Origin: an uncultured Collinsella sp.
GTDB lineage: Bacteria > Actinomycetota > Coriobacteriia > Coriobacteriales > Coriobacteriaceae
Assembly: GCA_958405565.1 (NCBI GenBank)
Contig: CATYEN010000002.1
Location: 1 to 64,000 of the forward strand
Reading direction: 5' to 3'
Length of the DNA stretch: 64,000 nt
Shown: positions 18,015 to 26,558 of the stretch, piece by piece
How the letters are laid out: every line of letters starts with the position of its first letter
Numbering within the stretch: the stretch's first letter is position 1
Notes under the pieces: model-generated
Database searches by the model: none
Told to the model about the DNA's origin: nothing
What the model saw: the letters and a program-made list of their open reading frames with translations, nothing else
Program-made: the position numbers and the translations under genes

Positions 18015-19358
18015 TTAGCGGAGCAGGCCGGCTACTTCGCCTGCTAGGGTGATGGTGCCGGCTGCTACGAAGGACTCGCCCGCGGCATCAAAGGCAGCGA
18101 GGGCCTCGGGCACGCTCGGGTATACACCCGCGAGCTTATCGACGTCCACCAGGGCGGCGAGCTCCTCTGCCGGCAGAGCGCGATCGGAATCGGTCTGGGT
18201 CACGACCACGCGGGGGAACGCCGGAACCAAAACGTCAACGATGCCGGCCACGTCCTTGTCGGCCAGCGCGGCGCACAGCAGCGTGGGGCGATTCTCCACG
18301 CACGGATCGATCTCGTCCAGCGCGTTCACAAAGTTCTCGCAGCTCTGAGGGTTATGGCAGGCGTCGATCAGCTTGAGCGGATCAGTTCCCAGCACATCAA
18401 AGCGACCCGGCGTGGGGCAGCCCATAAGCGACGCATCGAGCTTGTCATGATCGAGCTCGCGACCCAGATACCCCTCGCAAAGCATAATCGCGCACGCGGC
18501 ATTCTGCGGCTGATAGGCCGGCTTGACCATACTCGACGTATAGATCGCACGCGGCGTGGTGCAGCTAAACTCAACCGTGTCGCCCACATGCGCCGGCACC
18601 TTAGTCGTGGCGTGGCTCACCACGAGCGGCACGACGCCGCACTCGCGGCAACGGGCATCCATCACACGCTGAACGCTCGCCTCATGCGTGCCCTCGCCCA
18701 AAACAACCAAGCGCCCGGGTTTGATAACCGCAGCCTTCTCCCCCGCAATGGCTTCGAGCGTATCGCCCAAAATGTGTGTGTGGTCGAGCCCAATACCCGT
18801 AATGGCAACGGCGACGGGATCGGTCGCACTCGTGGCGTCCCAGCGCCCGCCCATACCAACCTCGAGCACAGCCACGTCCACGCAAGCCTCGGCAAACACA
18901 ACAAGCGCAGCGGCCGTCAGCAGGTCAAACGGTGTGATGGTATAGGCACGCTCCCCCGCCGCCACACGGCGCGCATTCACGCGATGCCCCGCCTCCACAG
19001 CAGCAGAAACGCCACGGGCAAACGCCTCATCGCTCACAACGCGCCCGTCGACCTCCATGCGCTCGGGATAGCGAACAAGCTGCGGCGACGTATACAGCGC
19101 GGTCTTGAGCCCCTCGCCGCGAAGGATAGCAGCCGAAAAACGCGTAGTCGAAGTCTTGCCATTGGTGCCGGCTACCTGAATGCAATCAAAATACTCATCC
19201 GGACGCCCCAGCTCATCAAGCATATCGACAACCGTCTCAAGCAGCGGACCAGCATCCCCAGAAATCCGCCCCGTATCAGCAGCCAGCCCAACAGCCTCAC
19301 CAAACGAAAGCAAATCAAACGAGAATGGCACCAAATACGACCCCGAACGCTTAGGCAT
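18015..19358 (-). CDS. folC: Bifunctional folylpolyglutamate synthase / dihydrofolate synthase
   Basis: The 447-residue Mur-ligase-fold enzyme carries VAGTNGKTSTTRF (ATP P-loop, about residue 61), LYTSPQLVRYPERM, ITGIGLDHTHILGDT with conserved Asp-His, AVIKPG, and DACHNPQSC in the C-terminal domain. It adds glutamate to dihydropteroate and folates in the cytoplasm. I choose the ATG at 19358, which has GAGGGGAC about ten bases upstream, over the in-frame ATG at 19379. It lies downstream of valS, a gene order often seen in Gram-positive bacteria. Confidence 0.93.
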   Translation of the reverse strand: MPKRSGSYLVPFSFDLLSFGEAVGLAADTGRISGDAGPLLETVVDMLDELGRPDEYFDCIQVAGTNGKTSTTRFSAAILRGEGLKTALYTSPQLVRYPERMEVDGRVVSDEAFARGVSAAVEAGHRVNARRVAAGERAYTITPFDLLTAAALVVFAEACVDVAVLEVGMGGRWDATSATDPVAVAITGIGLDHTHILGDTLEAIAGEKAAVIKPGRLVVLGEGTHEASVQRVMDARCRECGVVPLVVSHATTKVPAHVGDTVEFSCTTPRAIYTSSMVKPAYQPQNAACAIMLCEGYLGRELDHDKLDASLMGCPTPGRFDVLGTDPLKLIDACHNPQSCENFVNALDEIDPCVENRPTLLCAALADKDVAGIVDVLVPAFPRVVVTQTDSDRALPAEELAALVDVDKLAGVYPSVPEALAAFDAAGESFVAAGTITLAGEVAGLLR

Positions 19359-19382
19359 AAACCAAAGTCCCCTCAACATAAA

Positions 19383-19415
19383 AAGAGGCCCATCAAAAAC
19401 AACGAGCCCCTCCCA
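19383..19415 (-). terminator. Weak terminator between valS and folC
   Basis: AGGGGC pairs with GGCCTCT (one G-U pair) on the minus strand, followed by TTTTTAT. It lies about 25 bp before the folC start codon, so folC may have readthrough or attenuated expression. Confidence 0.45.
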
Positions 19416-19453
19416 TTCAAAATATCAGTCACTATCCGCTTGCAGCGGAGTCA

Positions 19454-19471
19454 AGGCCACAACCAAGTGGC
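19454..19471. repeat. Short perfect hairpin in the valS-folC gap
   Basis: GGCCAC and GTGGCC flank six bases. The same GGCCAC/GTGGCC pair recurs inside the neighbouring structured element at 19515-19622. Confidence 0.55.
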
Positions 19472-19514
19472 CCTCACCGGGCAGGCAGCGGACGCCCCCG
19501 TAACCGCTGTGGGA

Positions 19515-19622
19515 GCGGTTTGGGGCTTTGCTCGATACAAGTTCCGCACGAGCCGAAGGCCACTTAATGTGGCCTTCGTGCGAGCAGGACTGTTCGCAGT
19601 AGCGAGCAATGCCCCAAACCGC
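19515..19622 (+). repeat. Structured palindromic element A, directly downstream of valS
   Basis: Outer arms of 20 bp match at 19 positions (GCGGTTTGGGGC at 19515, complement ending at 19622). The core reads TTCCGCACGAGCCGAAG, then a nine-pair stem GAAGGCCAC/GTGGCCTTC with loop TTAAT, closed by CGCACGA/TCGTGCG with a GCC bulge. The same core with compensatory changes occurs in inverted orientation upstream of valS (22355-22468). The element ends 15 bp from the valS stop codon. It is not followed by a U-tract on the valS strand. Confidence 0.85.
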
Positions 19623-19637
19623 GTCCCCCAGTACCGC

Positions 19638-22334
19638 CTACGAGAAGTCAGCAACCTGAGCCGTCAGCGCCGCCAGGATCTCCTTGAGCTCAGCCGCACG
19701 GTCCCTCTTCTTCTGCACCACCGCAGGCGCAGCCTTGGCCACAAAGCCCTCGTTGGCAAGCGTCTTCTCACAGCCGGCGAGCTCCTTCTGCGCCGCGGCG
19801 ATCTCCTTCTCCAGGCGCGCCTTCTCGGCCGAAAGGTCAACCTTGCCCTCAAGCACCACAAAGACCTCGACGCCGCTGTCGACCACGGCAATGCTCGCGG
19901 CCGGCTTCTCAACGTCGGTACCCATGACCAGCGAGGAGGTGTTCGCCAACGGCTCGATGGTCGAGCGCAGGCTCTCGAGCTTCTCGATGTCCTCGGCACC
20001 GGCGCGCACGACCACGTCGAGCTCGGCCTTGGGGCTCAAGCGATAACGCGAACGGGTGGCTCGAGCAGCAGACACCACGGTACGGCACAGCTCAAACGCG
20101 CGCTCGGCGTCCTCGTCGACATACTTGGCGTAGTCGGCGGGCTCCGGCCACTTGGCGATCATGAGCGCCTCGGCGCGGTCAATGTTGCCCTCGGCGTCCA
20201 GATCGAGCACGCTCGCCGGCATGTTGTCCCAGATCTCCTCGGTGACAAACGGCATGAGCGGGTGCATCAGGCGAATGGAGGTGTCGAGCACAAAGATCAG
20301 GTTGCGCTGTGCCTGTAGACGGCCCTCGCCCTTCAGGCGGGCCTTGGTGACCTCGACGTACCAGTCACAGACCTCGTTCCAGAAGAACTGCTGCACGCCG
20401 CGGGCCATGTCGCCAAAGGTGTAGTTCTCAATACCCTCGGTGACCATCTTGACTGCCTTGGCCAGACGGCTGAACATCCAGGCGTCGGCCGGCGTCTCCA
20501 CGACGGGCTCGCCGGGCGTGTAGCCCTCCATGTTCATAAGCAGGAAGCGGCTGGCGTTCCAGATCTTGGTCACAAACGACTTGGCTTGCTCGGTACGCGG
20601 GCTGTCGATAAGTTTCTTGGTCTTCTTGTCGATGTTCGCGTCAAACTTGACGTCCTGATTGTTGGTGCACAACGTGAGCAGGTTGAAGCGCATGGCATCG
20701 GCGCCGTACATGCCAATGAGGTCCATGGGGTCAACGCCGTTGCCCTTGGACTTGGACATGCGGCTGCCGTCCTTGGCAAGAATCGTCGGGTAGATGACGA
20801 CGTCCTTAAACGGCACCTCGTCCAAGAAATACAGCGAGCTCATAACCATGCGGGCGACCCACAGCGCGATGATGTCGCGCGCGGTGACGAGTGCCGTCGT
20901 GGGGTGATGGCCGTCGAGCAGCTCCGGCTTTTGCGGCCAGCCCTGCGTGGCGAAGGTCCACAGCTGCGAGCTGAACCAGGTGTCCAGCACGTTCTCGTCC
21001 TGATGCACGTGATGGCCGCCGCACTTGGGGCACACGTCGGTGTCCTCGGTAAGGGCGTCCTCCCAGCCGCAGTCCTCGCAGTAGAACACGGGGATGCGGT
21101 GGCCCCACCAAAGCTGGCGGCTGATGCACCAGTCCTTAAGATTCTCCATCCAAGTGGTGTAGGTCTGCGTCCAGCGCGCGGGATGGAAGGTGACCTTGCC
21201 GGAGTTGACGGCGTCGAGCGCCGGCCCCTTGAGCTTGTCGACGGCCACAAACCACTGCTCGGACAGCCACGGCTCCAGCGCGGAGTCGCAACGGTAGCAG
21301 TGCATGACGGAGTGATCGAGGTCCTCGACGTGATCGAGCAGGTCGTGCTCCTCAAACCACTTGATGACGGCCTCGCGGCACTCGTCGCGGTTCATGCCGG
21401 TGAACTCGCCGTAGCCCTCGACGACCACCGCGTGCTCATCGAAGATGTTGATCTGCGGCAGGTCGTGGGCCTGACCCATGGCGTAGTCGTTGGGGTCGTG
21501 GGCCGGGGTGACCTTGACGAAGCCAGAGCCAAAGTTGGCGTCGACATGCCAATCCTCAAAGATGGGGATCTCACGATTGACGATCGGCAGCATGACGGTC
21601 TTACCCACAAAGGCGGCCTTCTCGGGATCCTTCGGGGAGACGGCGACGCCCGTGTCGCCAAGCATGGTCTCGGGGCGCGTGGTGGCGACGACGATGTAGT
21701 CCTGGCCGTTGACCGGCTCGGTCAGCGGGTAGCGCAGGTGCCACAGGTGGCCCTTCTCGTCCTTATACTCGGCCTCGTCGTCCGAGATGGCGGTGGTGCA
21801 GTTGGGGCACCAGTTGACGATGCGCTTGCCACGGTAGATCAGGCCGTTGTGGTACCAGTCGCAGAAGACCTTACGCACGGCCTGGGCGTAATCCTCGTCC
21901 ATGGTGAAGCGCTCGTTGTCGAAGTCGACGGAGCAGCCCATGCGCTTGATCTGCTCGACGATGATGCCGCCGTACTCGTGGGTCCAGTCCCAGCAGGCGT
22001 CGACAAACTTATCGCGACCGATCTCCAGGCGGCTGATGCCCTCGCTCTTGAGCTTCTTGTCGACCTTGGTCTGCGTGGCGATACCGGCGTGGTCGGTGCC
22101 AAGCACCCAGCGCGTGGACTTGCCGCGCATGCGGGCCATACGGACGATGGCATCCTGGATGGAGTCGTCGGTGGCGTGACCCATGTGGAGCTTGCCGGTC
22201 ACGTTGGGAGGCGGAATGGTGACGGTGCAGTCGCCCACGCCCTCACGGCGCTTGTAGTAGCCGCCGTCGAGCCACTTCTGCAGGATCGCCGGCTCGTTGG
22301 TCGACGGATCGTAGTTCTTGGGCATTTCTTCCAT
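19638..22334 (-). CDS. valS: Valine-tRNA ligase
   Basis: The 898-residue class I synthetase charges tRNA-Val. The HIGH-type signature is PPPNVTGKLHMGHA (about residue 43), the editing CP1 domain lies in the middle (VVATTRPETMLGDTGV), and the KMSKS loop is RMSKSKGNGVDP. The C-terminal 60-70 residues form the coiled coil typical of ValRS (EKARLEKEIAAAQKELAGCE). The ATG at 22334 has AGGGAG seven bases upstream; the open extension to 22412 overlaps the palindromic leader and is not coding. It is flanked on both sides by related structured elements. Confidence 0.97.
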   Translation of the reverse strand: MEEMPKNYDPSTNEPAILQKWLDGGYYKRREGVGDCTVTIPPPNVTGKLHMGHATDDSIQDAIVRMARMRGKSTRWVLGTDHAGIATQTKVDKKLKSEGISRLEIGRDKFVDACWDWTHEYGGIIVEQIKRMGCSVDFDNERFTMDEDYAQAVRKVFCDWYHNGLIYRGKRIVNWCPNCTTAISDDEAEYKDEKGHLWHLRYPLTEPVNGQDYIVVATTRPETMLGDTGVAVSPKDPEKAAFVGKTVMLPIVNREIPIFEDWHVDANFGSGFVKVTPAHDPNDYAMGQAHDLPQINIFDEHAVVVEGYGEFTGMNRDECREAVIKWFEEHDLLDHVEDLDHSVMHCYRCDSALEPWLSEQWFVAVDKLKGPALDAVNSGKVTFHPARWTQTYTTWMENLKDWCISRQLWWGHRIPVFYCEDCGWEDALTEDTDVCPKCGGHHVHQDENVLDTWFSSQLWTFATQGWPQKPELLDGHHPTTALVTARDIIALWVARMVMSSLYFLDEVPFKDVVIYPTILAKDGSRMSKSKGNGVDPMDLIGMYGADAMRFNLLTLCTNNQDVKFDANIDKKTKKLIDSPRTEQAKSFVTKIWNASRFLLMNMEGYTPGEPVVETPADAWMFSRLAKAVKMVTEGIENYTFGDMARGVQQFFWNEVCDWYVEVTKARLKGEGRLQAQRNLIFVLDTSIRLMHPLMPFVTEEIWDNMPASVLDLDAEGNIDRAEALMIAKWPEPADYAKYVDEDAERAFELCRTVVSAARATRSRYRLSPKAELDVVVRAGAEDIEKLESLRSTIEPLANTSSLVMGTDVEKPAASIAVVDSGVEVFVVLEGKVDLSAEKARLEKEIAAAQKELAGCEKTLANEGFVAKAAPAVVQKKRDRAAELKEILAALTAQVADFS

Positions 22335-22354
22335 ATATCTCTCCCTTGCCCGTC

Positions 22355-22468
22355 GGCGTGTCCGCCTGCTTGGTTTTCGCTCGGTCAGGTCCTGGGCTCG
22401 CACGAAGAGCACATTAAGTGCTCTTCGGCTCGTGCGGAATCTACGAAAACCAAGCAGGCGGACACGCC
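22355..22468 (-). repeat. Structured palindromic element B in the valS leader
   Basis: Perfect 25-bp outer arms (22355-22379 and 22444-22468) enclose a core that, read on the minus strand, is TTCCGCACGAGCCGAAG followed by stem GAAGAGCAC/GTGCTCTTC, loop TTAAT, and TCGTGCGAGC. Compared with element A, two stem pairs differ and both changes are compensated. The outer arms are unrelated to those of element A. The element ends 20 bp before the valS start codon, so it would form in the 5' untranslated region if the promoter lies upstream. Confidence 0.87.
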
Positions 22469-22482
22469 TTAGGTATTGATTA

Positions 22483-22495
22483 CTTCAGTCTGAAG
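22483..22495. promoter_or_regulatory. Small perfect dyad upstream of valS
   Basis: CTTCAG-T-CTGAAG. It lies in the presumed valS promoter region, 15 bp beyond element B. Role unknown. Confidence 0.35.
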
Positions 22496-22543
22496 GTACT
22501 AACTAGACAATCTCACAGAATAGCACAGGCATACCTGCCAAAA

Positions 22544-22624
22544 AGGGACAGGTTTATTTTGGCAGGTTTTATCAGGGGAAACGTCATTTCCGCACGTAAA
22601 ACCTACCAAAATAAACCTGTCCCT
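22544..22624. repeat. Long palindrome between valS and clpX
   Basis: Two 28-bp arms (22544-22571 and 22597-22624) match at 27 positions. Each begins with AGGGACAGGTTTATTTTGG or its complement. The 25-base spacer contains a further small GGAAA/TTTCC hairpin. No U-tract, no open reading frame. Confidence 0.88.
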
Positions 22625-22633
22625 AAATGGAAA

Positions 22634-22657
22634 GTCCCGCGGTGGTTGCCGCGGGAC
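22634..22657 (-). terminator. Hairpin after clpX
   Basis: GTCCCGCGG/CCGCGGGAC with a six-base loop, 17 bp after the clpX stop; the minus-strand tail is CTTTCC, a weak U-tract. Confidence 0.6.
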
Positions 22658-22673
22658 CCTGGTTAAAGCTGAT

Positions 22674-24080
22674 TTAGCCGTAGATGCGCTGGGGCTGCTC
22701 TTCGCCCTTGACCGCCGCTTCGGTTACGACGACCTTTGCTACGCCTTCCTCGCTGGGGAGGTCGAACATCGTCTGCTGCAGCACGTCCTCGCAGATGGCG
22801 CGCAGGCCGCGGGCGCCGGTCTTGCGGGCGAGCGCCATGCGGGCGATCTCGTGCAGGGCTGCGTCCTCAAACTCAAGGTCGACGTCCTCGAGCTGGAACA
22901 TCTTGCGGTACTGACGCACCACGGCGTTCTTGGGCTCGGTCAGAATCGACACCAGGTCGTCCTCGTCGAGCGCCTGCGTCTGGGTGACGACGGGCGTACG
23001 GCCCACGAACTCGGGGATCATGCCAAAGGCGTTGAGGTCCTGCGGGAGCACCTGACGCAGCAGGTCGTTCTCGTCCACCGAGGTGGGGCCGGCGATCTCG
23101 GAGTTAAAGCCCACGCCCTTGTTGCCCACGCGGTCAGCGATGATCTTGTCCAAGCCCACAAAGGCACCGCCGCAGATGAACAGGATGTTGGTCGTATCGA
23201 TCTGCAGCAGCTCCTGCTGGGGATGCTTGCGGCCGCCGGTGGGCGGAACGCTGGCCACCGTGCCCTCAAGGATCTTCAGCAGCGCCTGCTGAACGCCCTC
23301 GCCCGAAACATCGCGGGTGATGGAGAGGTTCTCGGCCTTGCGGGCGATCTTGTCGATCTCGTCCACGTAGATAATGCCGACCTGCGCGCGCTCAATGTCG
23401 CCATCGGCAGCATTAATGAGCTTGAGCAGGATGTTCTCCACGTCCTCGCCCACGTAGCCGGCCTCGGTAAGCGCGGTAGCGTCGGCGATGGCAAACGGCA
23501 CCTCGAGGATGCGCGCGAGCGTCTGGGCGAGCAGGGTCTTGCCGGTACCGGTGGGGCCGAGCAGCAGGATGTTGGACTTGGCGAGCTCTACCTCGTCCAT
23601 ATCGTCGTTGAACTGCGAGCCCATGCCGTCGTCAAAGGCAGACACCGCGGCGCCGCCCTCGATCACGCGGCGATAGTGGTTGTACACGGCAACCGACATG
23701 GCGCGCTTGGCGTCCTCCTGGCCCATAACATAGGCCGAAAGCTCGTCATAGATCTCGTGCGGCGTCGGCACGTGCGTGATGACCTGGCGGTCGTCCTCGA
23801 GCTCAAAGCCCTCGGCCTCGGGGTCCACGGCGGGCTGCCCAGCAGCCTGGCCGTGGTCGTTGAGGAAGCCCGGCAGCTTGCCGTTGCGGGCAGCGTCCAT
23901 AAAGTCCGAAGCCAGCGACTCCTCAAGGATCTCGGAACAGGCGGCGACGCACTCGTCACAGATAAAGATGTTGGTCGGGCCCTTTACGAGGCGACGGACC
24001 TGGCCCTGCTCTTTTCCGCAGAAGGAGCAGCGGATGGGATTGCCGTTCTCGTCAAAGTTGTCCTGCATGTTACCTGCCAT
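22674..24080 (-). CDS. clpX: ClpX, ATP-dependent unfoldase of the ClpXP protease
   Basis: The 468-residue AAA+ protein has an N-terminal C4 zinc-binding domain (CSFCGKEQ ... ICDECVAAC), Walker A GPTGTGKT, Walker B IIYVDEIDKI, and the arginine sensor region near RKTGARGLRA. It unfolds tagged proteins and feeds them to ClpP. An acidic insert of about 30 residues after the zinc domain (PAVDPEAEGFELEDD) is longer than in E. coli. The ATG at 24080 has AAGGA eight bases upstream and starts two bases after the clpP stop codon, so the two genes are co-transcribed. Confidence 0.96.
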   Translation of the reverse strand: MAGNMQDNFDENGNPIRCSFCGKEQGQVRRLVKGPTNIFICDECVAACSEILEESLASDFMDAARNGKLPGFLNDHGQAAGQPAVDPEAEGFELEDDRQVITHVPTPHEIYDELSAYVMGQEDAKRAMSVAVYNHYRRVIEGGAAVSAFDDGMGSQFNDDMDEVELAKSNILLLGPTGTGKTLLAQTLARILEVPFAIADATALTEAGYVGEDVENILLKLINAADGDIERAQVGIIYVDEIDKIARKAENLSITRDVSGEGVQQALLKILEGTVASVPPTGGRKHPQQELLQIDTTNILFICGGAFVGLDKIIADRVGNKGVGFNSEIAGPTSVDENDLLRQVLPQDLNAFGMIPEFVGRTPVVTQTQALDEDDLVSILTEPKNAVVRQYRKMFQLEDVDLEFEDAALHEIARMALARKTGARGLRAICEDVLQQTMFDLPSEEGVAKVVVTEAAVKGEEQPQRIYG

Positions 24081-24081
24081 C

Positions 24082-24702
24082 CTAGGCATCCTTCGCGGCG
24101 AGATCTCGCGAGGTGACGATACGGTCGATCAGGCCGTAGTCGAGGGCCTCGGCAGCGGTCAGGTAGTTGTCGCGCTCGGTATCGGCCTGGACCTTCTCGA
24201 TCGGCTGGCCCGAGGCGTCGGACAGGATCTGGTTGAGCTCGAGGCGGGTCTTCTTGATCTCCTCGGCCACGATCTCGATCTCGGTCTGCTGGCCCTGGGC
24301 ACCGCCGCTGGGCTGGTGAATCATGACCTTGGAGTGCGGCAAGCAGAAGCGCTTGCCCTTGGCGCCGGCCGAAAGCAGCACGGCGGCCATGGACGCGGCC
24401 ATACCGACGCAGATGGTGGAAACCTGCGGCTTGATAAAGTTCATGGTGTCAAGAATCGCCAGGCCGGAGTAAACCTCGCCGCCGGGCGAATTGATGTAGA
24501 GCGAGATATCCTTCTCGGCATCCTGGCTCTCAAGATGCAGCAGCTGGGCAACGACCAGGTTGGCACTGACGGAGTTGATCTCCTCGCCCAAGAAGATGAT
24601 GCGGTCGTTGAGCAGGCGCGAATAGATATCGTAGCTGCGCTCGCCGCGCGGCGTCTGCTCGATAACGTATGGCACGAGGGCGGAATCGAACTTGGCGATC
24701 AT
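24082..24702 (-). CDS. clpP: ClpP, ATP-dependent Clp protease proteolytic subunit
   Basis: The 206-residue serine protease forms the tetradecameric ClpP chamber. It contains YINSPGGEVYSG, the catalytic serine in GMAASMAAVLL, the catalytic histidine in MIHQPSGGAQG, and the catalytic aspartate in the AEALDYGLID region. Three nearby ATG codons could start translation (24714, 24708, 24702). I favour 24702, giving MIAKFDSALVPYVIEQ, because GGAG lies six bases upstream; 24714 is the alternative. It lies between tig and clpX, the classical order tig-clpP-clpX. Confidence 0.95.
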   Translation of the reverse strand: MIAKFDSALVPYVIEQTPRGERSYDIYSRLLNDRIIFLGEEINSVSANLVVAQLLHLESQDAEKDISLYINSPGGEVYSGLAILDTMNFIKPQVSTICVGMAASMAAVLLSAGAKGKRFCLPHSKVMIHQPSGGAQGQQTEIEIVAEEIKKTRLELNQILSDASGQPIEKVQADTERDNYLTAAEALDYGLIDRIVTSRDLAAKDA

Positions 24703-24748
24703 ACGCATCTCCATTTCTCTCTTGCGGACCAAATTGGTTCTAGATAAA

Positions 24749-24789
24749 CGTACGGTGCCCGCATGCTATGCATTGGCTGGCACCGTACG
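24749..24789 (-). terminator. Intercistronic hairpin between tig and clpP
   Basis: Perfect 11-bp arms CGTACGGTGCC/GGCACCGTACG with a 19-base loop. On the minus strand it is followed by TTTATCTAG, a poor U-tract, so it may only reduce readthrough from tig or protect mRNA ends. Confidence 0.6.
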
Positions 24790-24865
24790 AAGCAACCGGA
24801 TAACCGGTGTATAACTTTACCCCATCACGGGCGCACGCATGCGCTCGCGGGCAAGGTGGCGAGAA

Positions 24866-26164
24866 TTACTCGGCGTCCTTGGCGGTCTCGTCGACCTCGG
24901 TCACCTTGGCGTTCTCGACCAGGTGGTCGACGGCCTTGGAGCGACGGATGGACTCGCGGACGGCAGGCATGCGGCCATCGGCGATGAACTCGGCCTTGGA
25001 AGCCTCGACGTCCTTGACGCCAGCCTTCTCGAACTCGGCGTTGATGTCGTCCTCGGTGACCTCAATCTTGAGCTCGCGGGCGAGGGCGTCGAGCGCCAGG
25101 GACTCACGGGCAACGTCGTTGGCCTGCTTGTGCAGGTCGCCGATGAACTGCTCCATGGTCAGGCCGGAAGCGGGCAGCCAGGTGTCCAGCGTCATGCCGC
25201 GGGCAGCGAGGTTGGACAGGAAGTTCTGGCCAAGCTCCTCAAAGACGGACTGCTCGTAGTCGGCATCCATCTCGTCGAGCTGCAGGCGCTCGGCGAGAGC
25301 GGAGACGCAACGGTTCTCCTTCTCGGCCGGGAGGCGGGAAGCCTTGTCCTGCTCGATCTCGATCTTGATGGCGTCGCGCATGGCCTCGATGCTATCGAAG
25401 CCAAAGTCGGACTTGACGAGCTCGTCGGTGAGCTCGGGGGTGTTGCGGACCTTGATGCCCTTGACGGTGACCTCGACGGTGTGGGTCTCGGCCTCCTCGC
25501 CCTCCTCGACCTCGTCGGTCCAGGTGACGGTCTTGACGTCGTCAACGTTAGCGCCGATCAGGGCCTCGTTGAACTCGGCGGGGTTGCTGTCGCTACCGGC
25601 GATGAGCATACGGCCCTCGGCGGCAAAGTTGTCGGCGTTCTCGACGGCCTTGAGGTCGACGGTAACGTAGTCCTCGGACTCGACAGCGCGGCCCTCGACG
25701 TCCTCGAAGGTGGCACGGTAGTTGAGGAGCATCTCGACCTGGTTGTTGATCTCGGACTCGGTGACCTCCGCAGGGGGCATCTCGATCTCGACAGCGTCGA
25801 AGGAGGAGAGCTCGGCAGCAGGACGCAGGGAGAACTCGACGGTGTAGGTGTAGTCCTCGTGATCCTTGGCGAGGTCGAGCTCCTTGTAGTCACCGCTCTT
25901 GGTGGGGACGATGTCCAGCTCGTTGAGGACGGCGGGCTCGTTGGCGGCGATCAGGTCGTTGGTGGCCTGAGCGAGGGTAGCCTCGGCGCCCAGGGCGGAG
26001 TCGATGACCGGACGGGGAGCCTTGCCGGCGCGGAAGCCCGGGAAGCGGTACTTCTTGGCGGTCTCCTTGTAGGCCTTCTTGATCGCGGCGTCGACGTCGG
26101 CGGCCGGGATGGTGACCGTAGCGGTGAGCTTGGCGTCCTTGACGTCAGAAGCGGTGATGTTCAA
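24866..26164 (-). CDS. tig: Trigger factor, ribosome-associated chaperone and prolyl isomerase
   Basis: The 432-residue protein has an N-terminal ribosome-binding domain with the tail-binding signature KYRFPGFRAGKAPRPVI (residues about 38-54, variant of GFRxGKxP). This is followed by a reduced FKBP-type domain (VESEDYVTVDLKAVEN) and a long helical C-terminal domain. It binds nascent chains at the exit tunnel. The best start is a TTG at 26164 (reading LNITASDVKDAKL) with AGGAGG six bases upstream. ATG codons upstream in the same frame lack a site. The acidic, E/D-rich composition is notable. Confidence 0.94.
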   Translation of the reverse strand: MNITASDVKDAKLTATVTIPAADVDAAIKKAYKETAKKYRFPGFRAGKAPRPVIDSALGAEATLAQATNDLIAANEPAVLNELDIVPTKSGDYKELDLAKDHEDYTYTVEFSLRPAAELSSFDAVEIEMPPAEVTESEINNQVEMLLNYRATFEDVEGRAVESEDYVTVDLKAVENADNFAAEGRMLIAGSDSNPAEFNEALIGANVDDVKTVTWTDEVEEGEEAETHTVEVTVKGIKVRNTPELTDELVKSDFGFDSIEAMRDAIKIEIEQDKASRLPAEKENRCVSALAERLQLDEMDADYEQSVFEELGQNFLSNLAARGMTLDTWLPASGLTMEQFIGDLHKQANDVARESLALDALARELKIEVTEDDINAEFEKAGVKDVEASKAEFIADGRMPAVRESIRRSKAVDHLVENAKVTEVDETAKDAE

Positions 26165-26255
26165 CACGTTCCTCCTCATACTGCCCAGCTTATCTGAGGT
26201 GCTGGTACCTTTATGCAACAAAGAGTCGCGACGGCCGAAGCCGACGCAGGTGCGT

Positions 26256-26339
26256 TGGTGCGGGCGAAAGGACTCGAACCTTCACGGGAATCCCACCAGA
26301 ACCTAAATCTGGCGCGTCTACCAATTCCGCCACGCCCGC
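26256..26339 (-). tRNA. tRNA-Leu (anticodon UAG)
   Basis: 84 nt including an encoded CCA. Acceptor GCGGGCG/CGCCCGC, D arm GGCGGAATTGGTAGACGC, anticodon loop ATTTAGG, long class II variable arm GGTGGGATTCCCGT, T loop GGTTCGAGTCC. It sits about 90 bp upstream of tig on the same strand. Confidence 0.96.
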
Positions 26340-26453
26340 ATGAGCGCACAGATTAGGAATGATAGCAGATACGAACGACAAGCGCACGCACACCTTTTAC
26401 AAGCTCACGACCTCACCACGAGTACGCATCAGATCCCCCGCCGCCCATGGTAT

Positions 26454-26518
26454 GTTGCGGTGGAATAGGGACTGTTTGGGGCTCCAGTCCTCCAAAACAG
26501 TCCCTATTCCACCGCAAC
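26454..26518. repeat. Perfect 24-bp inverted repeat starting GTTGCGGTGGAATA
   Basis: Arms at 26454-26477 and 26495-26518 are exact complements, with a 17-base loop. The first 14 bp of the arm are the same as in the palindrome at 33739-33803. It has no U-tract. Confidence 0.9.
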
Positions 26519-26558
26519 TTCGATGGGACCCGGCAGTCAGGCGGTGCTGGCCATGCGC

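Noticed and set aside
19454..19637. Ordinary rho-independent terminator of valS
   Set aside because: The hairpins here are not followed by a U-tract on the minus strand; a better candidate lies at 19383-19415.
22335..22480. T-box riboswitch upstream of valS
   Set aside because: No T-box consensus or antiterminator pair is seen; the leader is occupied by the palindromic element B.
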